Assembly (NCBI RefSeq): GCF_001429245.1
Contig: NZ_LMJE01000007.1
Span: 783,127-847,126, forward strand
Direction of reading: 5' to 3'
Length of the DNA stretch: 64,000 bases
DNA from: Rhizobium sp. Root274
GTDB taxonomy: Bacteria; Pseudomonadota; Alphaproteobacteria; Rhizobiales; Rhizobiaceae
Part shown: one piece after another, positions 56,447 to 64,000 of the stretch
How positions within the stretch are numbered: position 1 is the first letter of the stretch
Layout of the letters: each line of letters starts with the position of its first letter
Made by a program: the position numbers and the translations under genes
Notes under the pieces: generated by a model
Told to the model about the DNA's origin: nothing
Seen by the model: the letters and a program-made list of their open reading frames with translations, nothing else
Database searches by the model: none

Positions 56447-57583
56447 TTGACGAACACCACGCCAGCCCGATCTCTTGAACCTAGACTTCCCTACGCCTTG
56501 AAAGACCCGCCCTTGCTCATCCTTCCCCGCCTCGGCCTGATCCTGCTCGGCATCCTCGTCGTCATCCTCCTCGTCCTTTTAGCCTTGGCCATCACGACCG
56601 AGATCCGCGCCCGTGCGATCGAAGCCCGCTATCCGAATACGGGGGCCCTGACCGATGTCGGCGGCTATGCCCTGAACGCCCTTCACATCCCCGCCGGCGC
56701 CGATGCAGACCTTCCCCCGATCGTCTTCATCCATGGCGCGTCCGGCAATCTGCGTGACCAGGCTGGCGCCTTTCTGGAGCCTCTGCGCGGTCGGGCGGAA
56801 CTGCTCTTCGTCGACCGTCCCGGCCATGGCTATTCCGAGCGTGGCGGCCCTCAGAACAACACCCCCGACGGTCAGGCGAACGCAATCGCCACCCTTATGG
56901 AGAAGAAGGGGATTAGCCGCGCGATCATCGTCGGCCATTCCTTCGGCGGCGCAATTGCGGCAAGCTTCGGCGTTCTGCATCCCGACAAGGTCGAGGGGCT
57001 CATCTTCCTCGCCGCCGCAACTCATCCCTGGCCGGGCGGGGTCGACTGGTACTACCACGTCGCCTCGGCGCCAATCATCGGCCCGATTTTCAGCCAGACC
57101 CTGGCGCTGCAGGCGGGCATGTCGCGCATTACGCCGGCAACGGTCCATGTCTTTGCACCAAACCCTGTCCCGGCCACCTATGTCCAAGACACAGGCCCTG
57201 CCCTTGTCCTTCGCCCCTCCGCCTTTCGCGCCAACGCCACCGATGTCGCCGGACTGCTCGACTATGTCACGCGTTTTGCGCCGCGCTACCGCGAGATCAA
57301 GCGGCCGACAGTGATCATCACCGGAGACAGTGACGAGATCGTGCTGGAGGAGATCCATTCGAAGGGGCTCGCCCGCGATATCAGCGGCTCCGAACTGGTC
57401 TGGATCAAGGGCCTTGGGCATAAGCCGGACTATATTGTCACCGACATCGTCATTGCTGCCCTGGAAAAGATCGCCGGCCAGCCGCGCGACCTGCAGGCCA
57501 TGGCGCGGGCCGCCGAGCCGCAGATTGCGGCGAACCGTATCGAGCCGGAAGGGTCCGCCCCTTCGCTGCAGGCCGGGCAATAG
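56447..57583 (+). CDS. Membrane-anchored alpha/beta hydrolase
   Basis: 378 aa from TTG 56447 with GAGGG upstream; no in-frame ATG lies near. A transmembrane helix (LGLILLGILVVILLVLLALA, near residues 28-47) anchors it. The catalytic triad is visible: nucleophile elbow VGHSFGG (Ser near 166), Asp in ITGDSDEI (near 294) and His in GLGHKPDY (near 325). Substrate unknown. It diverges from the BrnT module. Confidence 0.88.
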   Translation: MTNTTPARSLEPRLPYALKDPPLLILPRLGLILLGILVVILLVLLALAITTEIRARAIEARYPNTGALTDVGGYALNALHIPAGADADLPPIVFIHGASGNLRDQAGAFLEPLRGRAELLFVDRPGHGYSERGGPQNNTPDGQANAIATLMEKKGISRAIIVGHSFGGAIAASFGVLHPDKVEGLIFLAAATHPWPGGVDWYYHVASAPIIGPIFSQTLALQAGMSRITPATVHVFAPNPVPATYVQDTGPALVLRPSAFRANATDVAGLLDYVTRFAPRYREIKRPTVIITGDSDEIVLEEIHSKGLARDISGSELVWIKGLGHKPDYIVTDIVIAALEKIAGQPRDLQAMARAAEPQIAANRIEPEGSAPSLQAGQ

Positions 57584-57595
57584 CCGCGGCCCATG

Positions 57596-57622
57596 AAAAA
57601 AGCCGCCCGACGGCGGCTTTGA
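57596..57622. terminator. Terminator between hydrolase and pyruvate kinase genes
   Basis: AAAGCCGCC-cgac-GGCGGCTTT lies between convergent genes; on the minus strand it is followed by TTTTTTC, on the plus strand by TGAT. Confidence 0.85.
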
Positions 57623-57647
57623 TCGAGAATAGAATTGCTTGCAGGCC

Positions 57648-59087
57648 TCAGATGCCCGACTGGCCGTCCGAGCCGATATAGGCGATGCGCAGCATATTGG
57701 TCGAACCTGGCGTGCCGAGCGGCACACCGGCCGAGATGATGACGCGGTCGCCCGGTTTGCCGAAACCTTCCTCGACGACGATGCGGCAGGCACCGTTGAC
57801 CATTTCGTCGAGATTGGTCGGCTCCGAGGAAACCACGCAGTGCAGGCCCCAGACGACCGACAGACGGCGTGCCGTCTGGATGACCGGCGACAGCGCGATG
57901 ATCGGCACTTCCGGACGCTCGCGCGACGCGCGAAGGCCGGTATTGCCGGACGAGGTGTAACAGACGATCGCCTGCAGGCGCAGCGTCTCGGCGATCTGGC
58001 GGGCAGCGAGCGAGATGGCATCGGCGCCGGTTGCTTCTGGCTGGGCGCGCTGCGCATAGATGATGCCCGGATAGTGCGGCTCAAGCTCGACCGTATGGGC
58101 GATCGATGCCATGGTGGCGACAGCCTCGACCGGATACTGGCCAGACGCCGACTCCGCCGACAGCATGATCGCATCGGCACCTTCGAAGACGGCGGTGGCG
58201 ACGTCGGAGACTTCGGCGCGGGTCGGCACCGGCGCGGTAATCATCGATTCCAGCATCTGGGTCGCAACGACAACCGGCTTGCCTTCGCGACGGCAGGCGC
58301 GAATGAGCTGCTTCTGGATACCAGGCACGCGCTCAAGCGGCATTTCCACGCCAAGGTCACCACGGGCAACCATGAGGGCGTCGGAGAGTGCGATGATCTC
58401 ATCGATGCACTCGATGGCCTGCGGCTTTTCGATCTTCGACATCAGGCCGACGCGGCCCTTGGCGATCTTGCGCACTTCGGCCAGATCTTCCGGGCGCTGG
58501 ATGAAGGACAGCGCGACCCAGTCGACGTCATTCGTGGCGAGCACGGCGTCGAGGTCGGCGCGGTCCTTGTCGGTCAACACGCCGGTGGCAAGAATGGTGT
58601 CGGGCAGGCTCACGCCCTTGCGGTCGGAAATCTTCGTGCCTGACACGACTTCGGTCACGATCGTCTTGCCGTCGCAGGTGATGGCCTTGAGGTGCAGCTT
58701 GCCGTCATCGATCAGCAGGCGGTCGCCCGGCTTTACCGATTCGAGGATTTCCGGATGCGGCAGGTAAACGCGGGTGGCGTCGCCCGGCGCTTCATTGCTG
58801 TCGAGCGTGAAGGTCTGGCCGGGCTTCAGCTCGACCGTGGTGTCGGCAAACTTGCCGACGCGCAGCTTCGGGCCCTGAAGGTCGGCAAGGATGCCGATCG
58901 GTCGCCCGCAGGCCGCTTCGACATTGCGGATGCGCTGGATGAGTGTCCGCAGCATCTCATGGCTCGAATGGCTCATATTGATGCGGAAAAGATCGGCGCC
59001 GGCTTCATGAAGCTTGCGGATCATCGCCTCATCGGAAGAGGCGGGACCGAGCGTTGCGAGGATCTTTACTTTGCGGTTTCGCTTCAT
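57648..59087 (-). CDS. pyk: Pyruvate kinase
   Basis: 479 aa from ATG 59087. It makes pyruvate and ATP from phosphoenolpyruvate and ADP. Motifs: KILATLGPASSDEAMI, FRINMSHSSHE (near residue 36), KIEKPQAIECIDEI (catalytic Lys), MVARGDLGVEMP and AIMLSAESASGQYPVEAV. The stop-start overlap with the DUF1036 gene (ATGA) suggests one transcript. Confidence 0.96.
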   Translation of the reverse strand: MKRNRKVKILATLGPASSDEAMIRKLHEAGADLFRINMSHSSHEMLRTLIQRIRNVEAACGRPIGILADLQGPKLRVGKFADTTVELKPGQTFTLDSNEAPGDATRVYLPHPEILESVKPGDRLLIDDGKLHLKAITCDGKTIVTEVVSGTKISDRKGVSLPDTILATGVLTDKDRADLDAVLATNDVDWVALSFIQRPEDLAEVRKIAKGRVGLMSKIEKPQAIECIDEIIALSDALMVARGDLGVEMPLERVPGIQKQLIRACRREGKPVVVATQMLESMITAPVPTRAEVSDVATAVFEGADAIMLSAESASGQYPVEAVATMASIAHTVELEPHYPGIIYAQRAQPEATGADAISLAARQIAETLRLQAIVCYTSSGNTGLRASRERPEVPIIALSPVIQTARRLSVVWGLHCVVSSEPTNLDEMVNGACRIVVEEGFGKPGDRVIISAGVPLGTPGSTNMLRIAYIGSDGQSGI

Positions 59088-59593
59088 CAGTTCTGGCTTT
59101 CCTGGGTGCCCGACGTGTCGGAGAGCTGGACCATCCAGCTGCCTTGCCGTCCGGTGTCGTATTCCTTGAATCCCATCTGCTGATAGCCGCGCGCGAAGCA
59201 GTCCTTCACGCCGACGATCTTGAACTCGTTTTCGGCGACACACATGTTGATGTCACCAGCCCAGCGACCGCCGCGAGCGGCGTCCTCAGCATAGAGATAA
59301 TAATAGCGCGATTGGAGTTCGCCCTCGATCAGCGTGGCGCAGGTACCGGCTGGAACCTGCCACCAGCCTTCGGTGATCCAGCCCTCTTCCGCACGGTAAC
59401 CGACAGCGACGCCGACGAGGTTCTGCGTGCCGTTGCAGACCCGGAACTCGGCATGCGCCGCGTTCGCAGCGAGCATGGGCACGAACAAGGCGCCCACGAT
59501 CATGAGAGGCCTCAGAAAACGCGCGGCGACGCCTGTGCAAAACTGTCTGTATCGCTCCTGCACGATTGCCGCCGAAACTCCAAAAATACGCAT
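59087..59593 (-). CDS. DUF1036 secreted protein
   Basis: 168 aa. Signal-type N-terminus with a hydrophobic stretch (FLRPLMIVGALFVPMLAANA, ending near residue 46), then the DUF1036 core FRVCNGTQNLVGVAVGYRAE, WWQVPAGTCATLIEGEL and CVAENEFKIVGVKDC with paired Cys. Function unknown; the family is common near pyk in Rhizobiales. Start 59593; a later start at residue 31 (MIVGALF) is also possible. Confidence 0.85.
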   Translation of the reverse strand: MRIFGVSAAIVQERYRQFCTGVAARFLRPLMIVGALFVPMLAANAAHAEFRVCNGTQNLVGVAVGYRAEEGWITEGWWQVPAGTCATLIEGELQSRYYYLYAEDAARGGRWAGDINMCVAENEFKIVGVKDCFARGYQQMGFKEYDTGRQGSWMVQLSDTSGTQESQN

Positions 59594-59779
59594 GGGATGC
59601 CTTCTTGCGATGCTGCCCTGAGAATGTCAACGCAACTCTAATCGATTATATTTCCAGTCTTCACCCAGTCCCGGGACCATGTTGTCCGATCTTGGCACAA
59701 ACGTGACAGGCATGAAAGCTTGCGCTCCCTATTCCCCCATGCGATCAAGCCCTCCATAGCAGACGATGGCTTCGAACTG

Positions 59780-60589
59780 ATGAACGACCTTCCCGTTTTC
59801 GAGATCATAGATGGCCGACATGACAGCGGCTTGGTGCTTCTGGCCGATCATGCGACCAATATCGTGCCGGAGACTTACGAGAGACTCGGCCTGCCCGACA
59901 GCGCTTTCGGCCGCCACATCGCCTTTGACATCGGCATCGAAGCGCTCACCCGCAGCCTGGCCCGGCGCCTGGGTGTGCCGGCTGTCATGTCGCGCTTCTC
60001 CCGGCTTCTGATCGATCCGAATCGCGGCGAGGACGACCCGACGATCATCATGCGCATCTCCGACGGCGCAATCATCCCCGGCAATCATCCGATTACACAG
60101 ACGGAATGGCAGCACCGGATCGACACGTATCACCGGCCCTACCACCGGGCGGTGTCGGAGGTCATTGCCAAGGTCGCCTCCGCTTCGGGCAAGGCACCGC
60201 TGGTTCTCTCGCTGCATTCCTATACGCCCGCCTGGAAAGGCGTGCCGCGGCCCTGGCATGCGGCGGTCCTGTGGGACACGGACAGCCGCGCGGTACGCCC
60301 GCTGATCGAACAGCTGGAAGCGGCAGGCGACATCCTTGTCGGCGACAACGAACCCTATGACGGCGCTCTGAAAGGCGACACCCTCTACCGCCATTGCATG
60401 GTAACCGGCATTCCCCATGCGCTTCTCGAAGTGCGCCAGGACCTCATTGGTGATGACGAAGGTGTGGAAGCCTGGGCCGAGCGATTGACGCCGATCTTTG
60501 CCCGCCTCAATGCCGACCCGATGCTGCACGAGTATCGGATCCACCCCTCGCGCACCGGCTCCTATCCGCCTGCGCCCCTCACGCCTTGA
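59780..60589 (+). CDS. N-formylglutamate amidohydrolase-family protein
   Basis: 269 aa from ATG 59780; a TTG at 59720 would add 20 residues, and the choice is uncertain because neither has a strong ribosome binding site. The zinc-site pattern is recognised in GLVLLADHATNIVPETYERL, RLLIDPNRGEDDPT and LSLHSYTPAWKGVPRPW. It deformylates N-formylglutamate in histidine breakdown, although no hut genes are adjacent. DUF1244 follows 12 bases later. Confidence 0.88.
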   Translation: MNDLPVFEIIDGRHDSGLVLLADHATNIVPETYERLGLPDSAFGRHIAFDIGIEALTRSLARRLGVPAVMSRFSRLLIDPNRGEDDPTIIMRISDGAIIPGNHPITQTEWQHRIDTYHRPYHRAVSEVIAKVASASGKAPLVLSLHSYTPAWKGVPRPWHAAVLWDTDSRAVRPLIEQLEAAGDILVGDNEPYDGALKGDTLYRHCMVTGIPHALLEVRQDLIGDDEGVEAWAERLTPIFARLNADPMLHEYRIHPSRTGSYPPAPLTP

Positions 60590-60601
60590 AGGATCGAGCG
60601 C

Positions 60602-60907
60602 ATGACCATCCCGACCAAGGAACAGCAAACCGAACTGGAGGCAGCAGCCTTCCGCCGGCTTCTTTCGCATCTCAGCAACCGTGCCGACGTGCAGAACATC
60701 GACCTGATGAACCTCGCCGGCTTCTGCCGCAACTGCCTGTCTAATTGGTACCTCGATGCGGCCAAGGAACAGGGCCTCGACCTGACGAAGGACGAGAGCC
60801 GCGAGATCGTCTACGGCATGCCCTATGAAGACTGGAAGGCGAAGAACCAGCGCGAGGCGAGCACCGAGCAGCAGCAGGCTTTCGAGAAAAACCGCCCGCA
60901 GGAATGA
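60602..60907 (+). CDS. DUF1244-family protein
   Basis: 101 aa. The core AAFRRLLSHLSNRADVQNID, LAGFCRNCLSNWYLDAAKEQ and REIVYGMPYEDWKAKNQ matches DUF1244, a compact helical family found in proteobacteria, with a conserved Cys pair (FCRNC). Function unknown. It follows the amidohydrolase gene closely and precedes gapR by about 100 bases. Confidence 0.85.
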   Translation: MTIPTKEQQTELEAAAFRRLLSHLSNRADVQNIDLMNLAGFCRNCLSNWYLDAAKEQGLDLTKDESREIVYGMPYEDWKAKNQREASTEQQQAFEKNRPQE

Positions 60908-61011
60908 TCCCGGATGGAGCATTGGCACTTGACGTCAGCCCAACTTCGCGGCACGTGAACGCCCACGAAATCCATTCCAAACTGCCATTCCCGACATGAA
61001 GGAGATTGCCC

Positions 61012-61281
61012 ATGTCTGATGCCGCCCACGGCGTCGCCCGCGACCAGCTCCGCGCTTTCGTCGAGCGTATCGAACGCCTCGAAGAGGAAAAGAAGACGAT
61101 CGCCGACGACATCAAGGACGTCTATGGCGAAGCCAAGTCCATGGGCTTCGACACGAAGATCCTGAAGAAGGTCATCGCGCTGCGCAAGAAGGACGACCAG
61201 GAGCGGATGGAAGAGGACCTGATCCTCGACACCTATCTGCACGCGCTCGGCATGATCGAAAGTCCGCCGGAAGAGGCCTGA
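61012..61281 (+). CDS. gapR: Nucleoid-associated protein GapR (DUF2312)
   Basis: 89 aa from ATG 61012, with AAGGAG upstream. The DUF2312 core [20 protein letters not shown] and [14 protein letters not shown] segment [20 protein letters not shown] match GapR of Caulobacter, which binds overtwisted DNA behind and ahead of the replication fork and is essential there. Followed by a strong terminator. Confidence 0.9.
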   Translation: MSDAAHGVARDQLRAFVERIERLEEEKKTIADDIKDVYGEAKSMGFDTKILKKVIALRKKDDQERMEEDLILDTYLHALGMIESPPEEA

Positions 61282-61303
61282 TCCTCTTCGACAAGCAAAC
61301 AAC

Positions 61304-61330
61304 AAAAAACCCGCCTCGGCGGGTTTTTTC
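61304..61330 (+). terminator. Terminator after gapR
   Basis: CCCGC-ctcg-GCGGG with six A before and six T after makes a symmetric stem; it may also serve the convergent DUF882 gene. Confidence 0.9.
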
Positions 61331-61359
61331 ACGTCTTGAGATCATCTTCGAATGGCTTG

Positions 61360-63237
61360 TCAGGGCTGGCCGAAGCGGCTCGGATCGACGGTCGTCGCAT
61401 CCAGGCGGAAGCCGACGGGAACGGTCGTGGTCGGCGCGAGCAGCGAGCGCGATACGACGCGCGGTGCCTTGCCCGGCTTGATCACCGTCTCGAACTTGCC
61501 TTGGTTGAGGGCCCACTGCTCGATCATGCCCTTGGTCAGCTTCGTGCCGCCATACATGGCCATATGAGCGCGCTCTGCCTCTTCCTGACCCGGGCGGCGA
61601 CCCTTGACCGGGAGCGCTGCATCGGCACCGGGCACAGAGGCTTCCGGCGCATCGAACATGTCGCCGAACTGCGGCGTCGGCTCGCCCGCAGGCTTCTGCG
61701 GCAGGGAGGCAACTTCGACCGGTCTTTCGGCCGGCGCAGCCGTTACAGCAGCAGGTGCCGCACTTGTAGTGGCTTGCGCAGTCGGTGCTTCGGCCGGAAT
61801 CGGCGCTGCCATCTCGGGCTGGTTGCTGCTTTCCAGCGCTTCGGCAGCCTCAGGCGAGAGGATTGCCTGTTCGACTTCGTCCACTTCGGATTCGTCTTCT
61901 TCCTGAGCCTTGGCAAGAAGCGCCTCGGCAACGGCCGGACGGGCGGTCGGAACCGGCACGGTCATGCCGTTTGCCAGCATCATCGCATCACTGCCCGGAT
62001 CGATGGACGCCGTCATCACGCCAGGCTCACTGGCCCCCTGCTCCGGACGCGGACCAAGCAGGGTCGGAACCGGGATCTTCATGCTGGCGAGATCTGCGAA
62101 TTCACTCGACGGCGCTTCGGCCGGCACTGGCACACCATTCGCCACCTGCTGCAACGCATCCTCGGCAGCATTCCGCGGCGGCTGGTAGAGCGCAACGGCA
62201 AGGCTTGCATCAGCCGGTCTCAGCGACGGACGGGCCTGTGGCACGGGGGCGGCGTCCACACCTGGCAGGGCATTCGCGACCATCACAGGTTCGGCTGCCG
62301 TCACGACCGGCGGAGGCGGCGGTTCAACCGCTTCCGGCTGAGCGGCAAGTGCTGGGCGCTCGGCGGGTGCCGGAATGTCTTCTTCTTCGTCCTCGTCACC
62401 ACCACCAAACAGCATGGCGAGGAAATTGCGCGGACGGCTCGGGCGCTTGTCGTCGGCCATCATGATCGCGCCACCCGATTCGAGGCGACGCTTGTATTCG
62501 GCGAGCGCCTGCTGATAGCCCGGCAGCGGCTTGCCATCGGCGGGAATGTGCACGGTCTTGCCATCGGGGAAGAGGCGCACGAGATCCTGACGGTTCATGC
62601 GCGGCCAGGCGCGCACGCCCGCGACGTCCATGTGCACGAAAGGTGAGCCGGAATTGGGATAGTAGCCAACACCGCCGGCCTGCAGCTTAACGCCGAGTTC
62701 GCGCAGCGTCTTCAACGGCACGCCGGGGATATAAAAGTCCATCGCGGTGCCGCGCATATGCTGGCTTTCCTTCGCGACACCCTTGGAGCGCGAACGCAGC
62801 ATAGCATTGGTCTGCGGCGAACGGTAACCGGAGACGGCCTTGATGTAGCCCTTGGCACCAGCGCGACGATAGACTTCCCACACGAGGTCGAAGAGGCGCG
62901 GGTCCATCTTCGTCGGCTCGTTGCGGCGCCAGTCACGCAGGATGTAATTGAGTTGTTTCAGACCCTTGGGGTCATAGCGACCATTGCGCTTGAAGGTGAT
63001 GGAGGCGCGTTCTCCGGTATGAACGAATTCGATGTTCAGCGTCCGTGTCTCAGCCCGCGCCAGGCCGGTCGACCCGAACAGCGTTGCGGCTCCCACCAGC
63101 AAGAATGCAAGCACGGAGCACACCAGCCTCGCTGCAATCTTCGCGCATGCGTATGAGGGCTTGCGCCCGTCCTGCCATCGGCGCGCGCTGATGTCTTGCG
63201 ATGTCTGCAATGCTATCCCCGTCAGAATACGTCCCAC
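61360..63237 (-). CDS. DUF882 peptidase-like protein with long disordered tail
   Basis: 625 aa from GTG 63237. A late signal or anchor (LVCSVLAFLLVGAATLFGST, near residues 38-57) precedes the DUF882/M15-type domain (about 65-255) with GYRSPQTNAMLRSRSKGVAK, SQHMRGTAMDFYIPGV and FVHMDVAGVRAWPR, the zinc-binding pattern His-x6-Asp...His. The rest is Ala/Pro/Glu-rich and disordered with a conserved end. Likely acts on peptidoglycan cross-links. Start uncertain. Confidence 0.8.
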   Translation of the reverse strand: MGRILTGIALQTSQDISARRWQDGRKPSYACAKIAARLVCSVLAFLLVGAATLFGSTGLARAETRTLNIEFVHTGERASITFKRNGRYDPKGLKQLNYILRDWRRNEPTKMDPRLFDLVWEVYRRAGAKGYIKAVSGYRSPQTNAMLRSRSKGVAKESQHMRGTAMDFYIPGVPLKTLRELGVKLQAGGVGYYPNSGSPFVHMDVAGVRAWPRMNRQDLVRLFPDGKTVHIPADGKPLPGYQQALAEYKRRLESGGAIMMADDKRPSRPRNFLAMLFGGGDEDEEEDIPAPAERPALAAQPEAVEPPPPPVVTAAEPVMVANALPGVDAAPVPQARPSLRPADASLAVALYQPPRNAAEDALQQVANGVPVPAEAPSSEFADLASMKIPVPTLLGPRPEQGASEPGVMTASIDPGSDAMMLANGMTVPVPTARPAVAEALLAKAQEEDESEVDEVEQAILSPEAAEALESSNQPEMAAPIPAEAPTAQATTSAAPAAVTAAPAERPVEVASLPQKPAGEPTPQFGDMFDAPEASVPGADAALPVKGRRPGQEEAERAHMAMYGGTKLTKGMIEQWALNQGKFETVIKPGKAPRVVSRSLLAPTTTVPVGFRLDATTVDPSRFGQP

Positions 63238-63394
63238 GCCAACTCAAGGTGAACGTCAAATGCGGTCACACCATGGCAAATTTGCCACATCCGCACAAGC
63301 AGTCCCGTTATGGTGAACGTCTGCCTAACACATGTCAGGCTCTTGGTAGGCGATTAAGCTTACCCCGGGGTTAACATCAGCGATTTGAGACAAA

Positions 63395-64000
63395 TCAAGC
63401 GGCATCCTTTTGCGGATCGTCGGGATCGATTCCATAGTCCTTCAGTTTGCGGTAGAGGGTGGAGCGGCCGATGCCGAGTTTGCGGGCAACCTGGCTCATC
63501 TGACCCCGATAGAACTTGAGCGCGAAGCGGATCAGTTCCTCTTCGATCTCGGCAAGCTTCCTGACATTCCCGGCCTCATCGGTGCTGACGATGACATTGC
63601 CAGTCTGGACATTGCCGAAACCTGTGGACGAGGAAGACGACGGCTGGCTGACGAAGCTCGCCGTGCGCTCGGCAAGTGCCGCCTGCACTTTCGCAAGCGG
63701 GCTTGATTCGTCTCTCGCTTCACCCGCCTCGCGATGAGCCGCGCCGGAACGGTGGCCACTGACCTGGGCCGAAATCTGCGGGAAATCGCTTTCGCCGAGG
63801 CTCCCCCCTTCGGCCAGAACGACGGCACGGAAAATGGCATTCTCCAGCTGCCGTGTATTGCCGGGCCAGTCAAAGGCGGTCAGGAGCGCAATCGCAGACG
63901 CTTCGACCTGCAGACTGCGCGGCAGGCGCTGCTCTAGCGAGAAGCGCTCGACAAAGGCCCGCACCAGATGGGGGATGTCTTCCTTGCGCCGGCGCAGTGC
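63395..64000 (-). CDS. Sigma-54-dependent activator, C-terminal part (partial)
   Basis: 202 codons remain; the gene runs off the window end. The visible segment has the AAA end LRRRKEDIPHLVRAFVERFS and AFDWPGNTRQLENAIFRAVV (sigma-54 interaction region), a linker, then a Fis-type helix-turn-helix SQVARKLGIGRSTLYRKLKD. It activates sigma-54 promoters. Synteny with sinorhizobia suggests TacA-like, but its receiver domain is outside the window. Confidence 0.9.
   Translation of the reverse strand, partial: ALRRRKEDIPHLVRAFVERFSLEQRLPRSLQVEASAIALLTAFDWPGNTRQLENAIFRAVVLAEGGSLGESDFPQISAQVSGHRSGAAHREAGEARDESSPLAKVQAALAERTASFVSQPSSSSSTGFGNVQTGNVIVSTDEAGNVRKLAEIEEELIRFALKFYRGQMSQVARKLGIGRSTLYRKLKDYGIDPDDPQKDAA

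Overview
This window looks like a chromosomal core segment of an alphaproteobacterium of the order Rhizobiales, most likely a Rhizobiaceae (Rhizobium/Agrobacterium/Sinorhizobium-like). The grounds are the GC-rich coding style, the tight gene packing, and alphaproteobacterial marker genes: a DUF1465/RcdA protein, a DUF2312/GapR protein, DUF1192, DUF1036, DUF1244, DUF4164, HWE kinases and TTAA-N7-TTAA CtrA-type boxes. No tRNA, rRNA operon, insertion sequence, prophage or CRISPR array was seen.

Layout. 1-2300: end of a membrane protein, an outer-membrane beta-barrel gene with a CtrA-type box, and a luciferase-like oxidoreductase. 2455-8071: Holliday-junction genes ruvC, ruvA and ruvB, with one complete AbrB/VapC-type toxin-antitoxin (TA) pair in each of the two gaps, then a phosphoesterase, a Nudix hydrolase and a DinB-like gene in overlapping order. 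8159-19250: ybgC-tolQRAB-pal-cpoB envelope cluster, then tilS, ftsH and glmM. 19346-26358: yebC, a PNPOx-like protein, two metallo-hydrolases, 5-formyl-THF cyclo-ligase, a chemoreceptor, a strong candidate 6S RNA, zapA and a DUF4164 gene. 26699-36426: a carbon-metabolism block, tkt-gap-(HWE kinase, receiver, K+/H+ antiporter)-pgk-class I aldolase.

36547-44362: PhzF-like protein, PACE efflux protein, MFS transporter, DUF1192, rcdA with a perfect CtrA box, a stand-alone patatin phospholipase, Cys-free L31 and an MsbA-like ABC exporter. 44393-52399: an FAD dehydrogenase, a MotA/MotB-like proton-channel pair, an inositol-phosphatase, a Sel1-repeat protein, a ThiE-like protein, a TauE-like exporter and an ArsR-like regulator. 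52553-57583: two short YdcH-like genes, purE-purK, Cys-free L36 (41 aa), a TPR lipo/secreted protein, a BrnT-type TA pair in which both genes carry a one-base frameshift, and an alpha/beta hydrolase. 57648-64000: pyruvate kinase, DUF1036, N-formylglutamate amidohydrolase, DUF1244, gapR, a DUF882 peptidase-like protein and the C-terminal part of a sigma-54 activator.

Working together: the block couples DNA repair, envelope constriction (Tol-Pal, ZapA), central carbon metabolism and CtrA-linked cell-cycle control (RcdA, GapR). The most unusual architecture is the pair of TA modules embedded in ruvC/ruvA/ruvB, the second one overlapping the ruvB start codon.
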